42,429 nucleotides of DNA from Accumulibacter sp. (GTDB lineage Bacteria; Pseudomonadota; Gammaproteobacteria; Burkholderiales; Rhodocyclaceae): the NCBI GenBank assembly GCA_024235715.1, contig JACKLW010000021.1, forward strand, positions 1-42,429. Direction: 5' to 3'. The first letter of the stretch is position 1. Every line of letters starts with the position of its first letter. The position numbers and the translations under genes were made by a program. Below the pieces are notes generated by a model. The model worked only from the letters and a program-made list of their open reading frames with translations. It was not told where the DNA came from and ran no database searches. This document shows positions 37,277 through 42,429 of the stretch, one piece after another.

Positions 37277-37660
37277 TTAAGCGGCGTCAACGATCTGCTG
37301 GTAAGCGCCTGCGTCCAGCAGCGCATCCAGGTCGCTGGCGGCGGCCGGTTTCATCTTGAACAGCCAGGCACTGTAAGCGTCCTGGTTGACGACTTCGGGG
37401 GCATCGACGGCAGACTGGTTAACGTCGACAATGCTGCCCGTCACCGGTGCGTAGACGTCGGACGCCGCTTTTACCGATTCGACGACGGCCACTTCCTGCT
37501 CGGCAGCGAACTCGGCACCGACTTCCGGCAATTCAACGAAAACGAGGTCGCCAAGCAGTTCCTGCGCGTGGTCGGTGATCCCGACGCTTATCGTGCCGTC
37601 GGTTTCGGCGCGGATCCATTCGTGGTTCCTGGTGTATCTGAGGTCGGCTGGGATGTTCAT
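37277..37660 (-). CDS. gcvH: Glycine cleavage system H protein
   Basis: A 127-aa lipoyl carrier protein. ATG 37660 is preceded by AGGAG. The lipoyl domain has Lys64 in [17 protein letters not shown] as the lipoylation site, with the usual start [12 protein letters not shown] and [11 protein letters not shown]. It shuttles the aminomethyl intermediate between P, T and L proteins. It is placed between gcvT (49 nt) and gcvP (28 nt). Confidence 0.97.
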   Translation of the reverse strand: MNIPADLRYTRNHEWIRAETDGTISVGITDHAQELLGDLVFVELPEVGAEFAAEQEVAVVESVKAASDVYAPVTGSIVDVNQSAVDAPEVVNQDAYSAWLFKMKPAAASDLDALLDAGAYQQIVDAA

Positions 37661-37709
37661 TTTTTCTCCTGATGAGTACGACGGAAGTTCTATGCCAACA
37701 AAACGGCAA

Positions 37710-38798
37710 TCAAACGAGAATCTTGCCGTTCCTGACGAAACAGGGCTTGACGACGCGGGCAGCGAGCAGTTTGTCGCGAACTGCGACTTCAACGGTGTCG
37801 CCGATTGAAGCGGCCAGCGGTAGGCGCGCGAGGGCGATCGATTTCTGCATTGTCGGCGAGAAGCTGCCACTTGTAATTTCACCCGTTCCGTGGCTGCCGA
37901 TGACTTTCTGGTGAGCACGCAGGACGCCGCGGTCGCTCAACACGAGGCCGAGAAACTGCTGTCGCTGCGGCCGGGCGAGGAGGGCTGCCTTGCCGACGAA
38001 GTCGCGCGGCGCGGCCAGGTCGACGGTCCAGCCCAGGCCGGCGTCGAGCGGCGAGACGCTTTCGTCCATGTCCTGCCCATAGAGATTCATTCCGGCTTCC
38101 AGGCGCAGCGTGTCGCGGGCGCCGAGGCCGCAAGGCCGGACGCCGGCGCGAGCGAGCGCCTGCCACAGGCTGCTCGCCTGCGCGGCAGGCAGGGCAATCT
38201 CGTAGCCGTCTTCTCCCGTGTAGCCGGTGCGGGCGATGAAGTAGTCGCCGCTGCGCACGGCAAAGAAGGGCTTCAGCGACTCGCACGCGGAGTGGCACTC
38301 GGGCAATACCTGCCAGACCTTCTGGCGCGCGCTCGGTCCCTGCACGGCAATCATCGCCAGGGCATCAGGGCCCTGCCGACGCGGCGTGATCGTCGCGGAG
38401 AACTGCCAGTCGGCGAGGCGGGCGGCCATCCACGCCAGGTCGCTGTCGGCGGTGCCGGCGTTGATCACCGCCCGGTAGTTGTTGCTGTCGAGGCAATAGA
38501 CGATCAGGTCGTCGATGACGCCGCCGGCTTCATTGAGCATCGCGCTGTACAAGGCCTTGCCGGCAATCGCCAGTTTGTCGATGTTGTTGGCGATCAGGCG
38601 GCGCAGGAAAGCAGTGCTGTCGGGACCGACGATATCGACGGCGCACATGTGCGAAACGTCAAACATGCCGGCGTCGCGGCGGACCGTGTGGTGCTCCTCT
38701 ATCTGCGATCCGTAGTGGAGAGGCATCTCCCAGCCGCCGAAATCGACCATTCTCGCGCCGCTTTGGCGATGTTCCTCGTTGAGGACAGTTTTCTGCAT
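37710..38798 (-). CDS. gcvT: Glycine cleavage system T protein (aminomethyltransferase)
   Basis: A 362-aa T-protein that transfers the methylene group from H-protein-bound intermediate to tetrahydrofolate, releasing ammonia. ATG 38798 ([20 protein letters not shown]) is chosen because the longer frame would enter the riboswitch terminator. Folate-binding and catalytic parts are clear: [14 protein letters not shown] (with the catalytic Asp), [29 protein letters not shown] and the C-terminal barrel. It is the first gene of gcvT-gcvH-gcvP, 39 nt downstream of the leader terminator's T tract. Confidence 0.97.
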   Translation of the reverse strand: MQKTVLNEEHRQSGARMVDFGGWEMPLHYGSQIEEHHTVRRDAGMFDVSHMCAVDIVGPDSTAFLRRLIANNIDKLAIAGKALYSAMLNEAGGVIDDLIVYCLDSNNYRAVINAGTADSDLAWMAARLADWQFSATITPRRQGPDALAMIAVQGPSARQKVWQVLPECHSACESLKPFFAVRSGDYFIARTGYTGEDGYEIALPAAQASSLWQALARAGVRPCGLGARDTLRLEAGMNLYGQDMDESVSPLDAGLGWTVDLAAPRDFVGKAALLARPQRQQFLGLVLSDRGVLRAHQKVIGSHGTGEITSGSFSPTMQKSIALARLPLAASIGDTVEVAVRDKLLAARVVKPCFVRNGKILV

Positions 38799-38836
38799 CG
38801 TATCAGATCCTTGCGAGAGGCTATTCAAGTTGATTA

Positions 38837-38875
38837 CAGAAACAAGAAAAGGGCGAACTCGAATCGAGTTCACCC
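38837..38875 (-). terminator. Riboswitch-controlled intrinsic terminator in the gcv leader
   Basis: Minus strand: a stem built from GGGTGAACTC and GAGTTCGCCC (plus-strand 38851-38875, perfect apart from one G-U) is followed by TTTTCTTGTTT. It starts right behind the second glycine aptamer, so it is the expression platform. Confidence 0.85.
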
Positions 38876-38877
38876 CC

Positions 38878-39055
38878 CTGTCCATTTACCTGAGAGATTC
38901 TCGGGCTGCGGATCAAGTCGCAGCCAGCGGCCCCATCGGTGGGCGCCACGCCACCGGCGTGCGCCGCTCTCCAGAGTTCATTGCACGAACGGTCCATTTG
39001 CCTGAGCGTTTCCGGGTGGATTGCGCCTTCGGCGGCGGCGTTGCCGCGCTCTCCC
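38878..39055 (-). promoter_or_regulatory. Tandem glycine riboswitch (gcvT motif)
   Basis: Two aptamers follow each other on the minus strand. Aptamer 1 (39055-38990): GGGAGAG, GCCGAAGGCGCAA, then CTCAGGCAAATGGACCG. A 13-nt linker separates it from aptamer 2 (38976-38878): CTCTGGAGAG, a CACCGATGGGGC counterpart, then CTCTCAGGTAAATGGACAG. These are the conserved signatures of the glycine-binding riboswitch. Binding of glycine is expected to prevent the terminator at 38837-38875 and switch on gcvTHP. Confidence 0.95.
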
Positions 39056-39067
39056 TTTCGCGCCGCA

Positions 39068-39097
39068 ACTATAGCGCGCCGCACGCCGCGCTCGCAA
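39068..39097 (-). promoter_or_regulatory. Promoter of the gcv operon
   Basis: Minus strand: -10 TATAGT (39068-39073) and -35 TTGCGA (39092-39097), with an 18-nt spacer. Transcription would begin near 39061, a few bases before the first riboswitch aptamer. Confidence 0.6.
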
Positions 39098-39296
39098 GTT
39101 GCCGTTGCTCGTAGCGCCGCCATGCCACGGTCGTGAACGTGCTGTTGGTCCGCGCCTTTGGCAGTCGCCTTTTTTCCCGCTGGCGTATACTGCGCGATGA
39201 CAGAGGTGGCTTCGGGTGTCGGTTTTTTTTACACTTCACTTCTCTCCGCCCAGAGGAAAACTTGTAACGCATTGTTTTAATTGCTTTGTGTATTTT
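39098..39296. other. Gene-free upstream region of the PEP-CTERM gene
   Basis: No gene. A lone TATACT (39186-39191) on the plus strand has no partner -35. A run of eight T (39223-39230) follows a weak GACA/TGTC stem. The region is AT-richer than its surroundings, as expected for a regulatory site such as a sigma-54 activator binding region; no clear palindrome was found. Confidence 0.4.
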
Positions 39297-39312
39297 GGGC
39301 ATGGTTCTTGCA
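39297..39312 (+). promoter_or_regulatory. Sigma-54 (-24/-12) promoter of the PEP-CTERM gene
   Basis: GGGCATGGTTCTTGCA fits TGGCACG-N4-TTGCW at 10 of 12 fixed positions, with the invariant GG and GC exactly 10 nt apart. The start of transcription would be near 39322, giving a leader of about 135 nt. PEP-CTERM genes in floc-forming relatives are known to depend on RpoN with the PrsK/PrsR system. Confidence 0.65.
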
Positions 39313-39455
39313 TCGTTGTCGGCGAGTCAGGTTTTGTCGAGGGGGATCCGAGCGCTCGTGCGTGTGCCCCAGAAACCAAGACTTTTGATGCCTGTTTAAC
39401 CCACCAATGACCGGTTTCCGAAAAGGGCTGGTATCCGATGTCGAAGGAGTCCTCT

Positions 39456-40265
39456 ATGAGTACATATTGCAGCAAGACAAAGATCGCCTTGGCGGTTCTG
39501 GCTTTGGCGGCTTCGGCTGGCGCCTCGGCAGTTCCGATGACCTTGACGAGTATCGCGGGTTCGTACACGGTTTGGGACAATGGTCCGGCACTTACCCCGT
39601 CGCCCAGTCCTGGCCTCCAGGCAGCAAGCGATGCTCTGGCTGGCACGGGGAACGTCGAGTTGAGCAAGTTCGGTGGGCCCGTTACGACGATGACGGGCAC
39701 GGGAGCCGGCAACAGTATCTCCATGCGCAGCCTGGCACTGTCTGACTGGACTGGGCCGAACAATACCAATGATCTGGCGAAACGCTATATCCAGGATTCG
39801 GCCAATGCGGCTAAACTTGGCACGTTGACTGCCGGTCAGATGGCCGCAGCCCTTGCGGCTTTCTATACGCCAACCTCCTCAGGCATCGCTCCTTGGCAAT
39901 TTGTCAGCGATCCGAACATTGTCTATGTCGAAATGTTCAGTCACAAGGTGCACATCGGTCTGGGCGGATTCCTGGACGCCTCGCCCATCCTGATGGCTCT
40001 CTTCCCGGGCCAGGCTGGCAACGTGCCTCCGGGTGTTCAGGTGAGCGAAGTCGTGGCGGTGGATTTCCTGGGGGCGCCGACCGAGTTTCTCTACGGCTTC
40101 CATGCGACCAACTCCGGTGTGTATGCGGCCAGTGATGCGGGTCGTCCCTTCCCGGTGCGTTCCTACTCTGGAAACTACGATTTGGTCATTCCGGAACCGG
40201 AATCTCTGGCTTTGTTCGGCATCGGTCTGCTGGGTTTGTACCTTGGCCGCCGTCGTCGTGCCTGA
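39456..40265 (+). CDS. PEP-CTERM sorting domain protein
   Basis: A 269-aa exported protein. ATG 39456 follows AAGGAG by 9 nt; an earlier in-frame ATG at 39438 would place this site inside the gene. The signal peptide is [19 protein letters not shown], cut before Val26. The mature part is Thr/Ser/Gly/Pro-rich, low in Cys, with no known domain. The C-terminus has PEP at 246-248, a hydrophobic helix ([13 protein letters not shown]) and GRRRRA, the exosortase recognition signal. It is expected to be released to the cell surface or matrix. It has its own sigma-54 promoter and terminator, so it is a single-gene unit. Confidence 0.92.
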   Translation: MSTYCSKTKIALAVLALAASAGASAVPMTLTSIAGSYTVWDNGPALTPSPSPGLQAASDALAGTGNVELSKFGGPVTTMTGTGAGNSISMRSLALSDWTGPNNTNDLAKRYIQDSANAAKLGTLTAGQMAAALAAFYTPTSSGIAPWQFVSDPNIVYVEMFSHKVHIGLGGFLDASPILMALFPGQAGNVPPGVQVSEVVAVDFLGAPTEFLYGFHATNSGVYAASDAGRPFPVRSYSGNYDLVIPEPESLALFGIGLLGLYLGRRRRA

Positions 40266-40317
40266 AAAGGGCTGAGAAGGGCTGCGCGAAAGCGCCTGTC
40301 CGTGGTGTAGTGAGGGA

Positions 40318-40345
40318 AGGAGAGCCTGAGGGGCTCTCCTTTCGT
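40318..40345 (+). terminator. Intrinsic terminator after the PEP-CTERM gene
   Basis: AGGAGAGCC (40318-40326) pairs with GGCTCTCCT (40332-40340) around a 5-nt loop and runs into TTTCG. It is 53 nt past the stop codon. Confidence 0.75.
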
Positions 40346-40441
40346 GTGCTTCGGCCTGTTCTGGATTGCGATGAATTCTGTGATGGTTTTTCCCTGACCT
40401 TCGGTCTGGCGAGCCCGGGGGCGTGACTCATGGAGGTGGCC

Positions 40442-41977
40442 ATGAAATTGGCCGTGGTATTTGGTGTCAGCCTGTTGATCTCGGGCATGGCTATCAGGCT
40501 TGGGATGGTCTTGGCTGATAGTCTGGGGATGATGGACCGGCCCGGGGGGCACAAGCAGCACAAGGCCAGCACACCGTTCGTGGGTGGATTCGGCATCATC
40601 GCCGTTCTTGCCAGCCTGTTCCTCTTCTTTGGCCCTCTGCGCGAGAGTATGGCGCTGTTGCCGCTGCAAGGGCTCTTTCTCGGTGCGCTCGTCCTCTTCC
40701 TGACGGGTCTGGCGGACGACATTCTGCACATCAGTTTCAAGCTTCGCTTCATTATCCAGGCGATGGTCGCCCTGTGCATGGTCTTCGTCGGCCACGTAGA
40801 ACTCGCCTCGTTCGGCGAGCTTGTTCCCGGTGTGCGTGTCGATCTGGGCGTGCTGTCAATACCCGTGACGGTTTTCGCCACCGTCGGACTGATCAACGCC
40901 GTGAACATGATTGACGGCATTGATGGCTTGGCGGGTTCGGTGAGTCTGGTGAGCCTGCTGCTTGCCGGGCTTGTGGCCTTTGTCAGTGGCCATGCTCCCT
41001 ACGTGATCCTGGTTTCTGCCCTTGTGGCTGCGGTGGTCGGCTTCCTGTACTACAATTTGCGCTACCCCGGGAACAAGCAGGCGCGCGTCTTTCTTGGGGA
41101 CAATGGCAGCATGGTGCTTGGCTTCGTATTTGCCTGGTTGTTCATCGCCCTGTCACAGGGGGAATCACCGGCGATGTCGCCGGTTACTGCATTGTGGCTG
41201 TTTGCGCTACCCCTGATGGATACGGTTGGCGTCATGTTGCGGCGCATCTGGTTGGGAAAATCGCCGTTCCGTCCTGATCGCCATCATCTACATCACCTGC
41301 TGGTTCGCGCCGGATTTCGTGTCTGTGACATCGTGGCTTTCTCCGTCCTCATGCAGCTTGGCCTTGGCCTGATCGGTGTCGCTGGCATGTTGCTGGGCGT
41401 TTCCGAGTTTCTGATGTTCTGGCTGTTCCTGTCGCTCTTTGTCGCCTATTGCCTGGTGATCATGCGACCATGGCGCCTGGTACCCCACTTGCGCAGGCTC
41501 AACCTGTCGCTTGGTCTCCCATCGGCGCAGGCGCAAGGAATCTTCGTCGGCTACGTTCGCAAGAAGTGCTTTCCGGAGGTGCTTGACCTGATAGCGGAAG
41601 GAATGAATGCCACTGACTACGACTACCACGTTGGCGTGTACGAGAGCGACTCTTCCGCGACCGACGGCCGCAAGGTTTATTGTGTGGTTCATATTCCCGT
41701 CAATGGCGATGAACAGGTGATCGGCGAGGTTCGGCGTGCAGCGTTGGCAATCAAGCAGCGTCTGGCCTGGCAGCAGGATATCGAGGTGCGTCTTTTCCTG
41801 TCCCGGACCGGCGAGAATGATCTGCGCAGCAGCCGCATTAGCGCCGGTCAGGCCGGCAGCAGGCGCAGTCGGGAGCGCCGTGGTTTGCAGCGTACGTTGA
41901 TCTACTCGATGGAACGTGGCGGCGGTACGATGAGCGGCGAGGGTCTGGGGTTTCAGGTCAGCGTTCCTCCGGCGTGA
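40442..41977 (+). CDS. WecA/MraY-family undecaprenyl-phosphate sugar-1-phosphate transferase with C-terminal extension
   Basis: A 511-aa polytopic membrane protein. ATG 40442 follows GGAGGTGG directly; ATG 40430 would put that site inside the gene. The first about 350 residues hold some 10 helices and the WecA/MraY signature: Asp-Asp at 92-93 (GLADDILH), NMIDGIDGLAGS (155-166), FLGDNGSM (nucleophile/metal Asp) and HHLHHLL (281-287). It starts an EPS repeat unit by moving a sugar phosphate onto undecaprenyl phosphate. Residues about 355-511 form an extra hydrophilic domain of unknown function (GIFVGYVRKKCFPEVLDLIA, YDYHVGVYESD) absent from WecA. It is followed 14 nt later by a tyrosine phosphatase gene. 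Confidence 0.9.
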   Translation: MKLAVVFGVSLLISGMAIRLGMVLADSLGMMDRPGGHKQHKASTPFVGGFGIIAVLASLFLFFGPLRESMALLPLQGLFLGALVLFLTGLADDILHISFKLRFIIQAMVALCMVFVGHVELASFGELVPGVRVDLGVLSIPVTVFATVGLINAVNMIDGIDGLAGSVSLVSLLLAGLVAFVSGHAPYVILVSALVAAVVGFLYYNLRYPGNKQARVFLGDNGSMVLGFVFAWLFIALSQGESPAMSPVTALWLFALPLMDTVGVMLRRIWLGKSPFRPDRHHLHHLLVRAGFRVCDIVAFSVLMQLGLGLIGVAGMLLGVSEFLMFWLFLSLFVAYCLVIMRPWRLVPHLRRLNLSLGLPSAQAQGIFVGYVRKKCFPEVLDLIAEGMNATDYDYHVGVYESDSSATDGRKVYCVVHIPVNGDEQVIGEVRRAALAIKQRLAWQQDIEVRLFLSRTGENDLRSSRISAGQAGSRRSRERRGLQRTLIYSMERGGGTMSGEGLGFQVSVPPA

Positions 41978-41991
41978 TGGCGCGCTGAGGT

Positions 41992-42429
41992 GTTCGACAG
42001 GGTTCTCGCTGTCTGTACGGGTAACATCTGTCGCAGCCCTGCAGCCGAGTTTCTCCTTCGCGAGCGTATCGCGAAGGCCGGGCGGGCGCTTGATGCACGC
42101 TCGGCAGGCATTGGTGCGCTGGTCAATCATCCGGCGGATGAGACAACCTGCGCGTTGATGCATGGGCGCGGGCTGGACCTGAGCGCCCACCGTGCGAGCC
42201 AGCTGACCCTCGAACATTTGCGCTGGGCCGAGCTCGTGCTGGTGATGGAGCGGCACCACCGCGACGCGGTGCTGGCGATGGATCCAACGGCCCGAGGGAA
42301 GACCTTCCTGCTCGGGCACTGGACGGAGAGCGAGATTCCCGATCCCTATCGGCGAGGCGAGGCGGCGCACGCGGAAGCGTTGCGCCTGATTGAGGCTGCT
42401 CTTGATCCGTGGGTACGGAAGCTCGTTGG
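41992..42429 (+). CDS. Low-molecular-weight protein tyrosine phosphatase (Wzb/EpsP type), 3' end outside window
   Basis: The frame starts at GTG 41992 and is open to the window end (146 codons, nearly full length for the family). The P-loop is CTGNICRSP near the N-terminus (Cys9, Arg15), followed by the family's SAGIGALVNHPADETT and SAHRASQL, and the general-acid Asp in IPDPYRRG. Such phosphatases dephosphorylate BY-kinases (Wzc/EpsB) and control exopolysaccharide export. Its position behind a WecA-like transferase and a PEP-CTERM gene supports an EPS role. Confidence 0.9.

Noticed and set aside
41288-42370. 360-aa minus-strand open frame at the right end
   Set aside because: Antisense to the WecA-like and phosphatase genes, both of which have clear active-site motifs.

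Overview
The window is GC-rich bacterial chromosome. Gene content and order point to a betaproteobacterium, most likely Rhodocyclales and possibly Accumulibacter-like; that is inference from gene content, not from a marker gene. Supporting points are PEP-CTERM proteins with a sigma-54-type promoter, guaB-guaA beside a DUF4124 gene, ratA-rnfH divergent from smpB, an NfeD-slipin pair, and a glycine cleavage operon under a tandem glycine riboswitch. No rRNA, tRNA, CRISPR array or intact mobile element was seen.

Layout. 1-850: 3' end of a PEP-CTERM gene, an IS3-family transposase remnant and an orphan coding fragment. 1030-3398: a LysR regulator divergent from doxX and a LigB-type dioxygenase. 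3926-5056: membrane-anchored HtrA protease. 5057-7693: a worn region with a decayed DUF3820 gene, a small OXLD1-like cysteine protein and a 5'-truncated sapC gene. 7694-12572: housekeeping block with guaB-guaA, a DUF4124 protein, rnfH, ratA and smpB. 12614-16507: L-lactate oxidation locus lutA-lutC-lutB, divergent from a FadR-type regulator, with two identical TGGTCTTACCA operators. 16678-19962: oadGAB, a biotin-dependent Na+-pumping decarboxylase. 20507-23828: phosphonate/selenate-type ABC transporter with a fused double permease. 23885-25812: 1-Cys peroxiredoxin and a metallo-beta-lactamase-rhodanese fusion. 25967-28329: nfeD and slipin. 28357-30259: alpha/beta hydrolase overlapping an unusual ClpX-like ATPase. 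30350-34289: Bcr/CflA efflux protein, DUF455 protein, an unknown protein, glutathione peroxidase and a candidate lipoprotein. 34342-39097: gcvT-gcvH-gcvP with its riboswitch, terminator and promoter. 39297-42429: sigma-54 promoter, PEP-CTERM gene, terminator, WecA-like sugar-phosphate transferase and a low-molecular-weight tyrosine phosphatase cut by the window end.

How the genes fit together. Lactate taken to pyruvate by Lut could meet the convergent Oad complex, which decarboxylates oxaloacetate or a related acyl-CoA and exports Na+. The right edge looks like the start of an exopolysaccharide/exosortase region. The least conventional gene is the ClpX-like ATPase (29258-30259): it lacks the zinc-binding domain and the RKH loop and has altered pore-loop and ClpP-contact motifs, while its ATPase motifs are intact.
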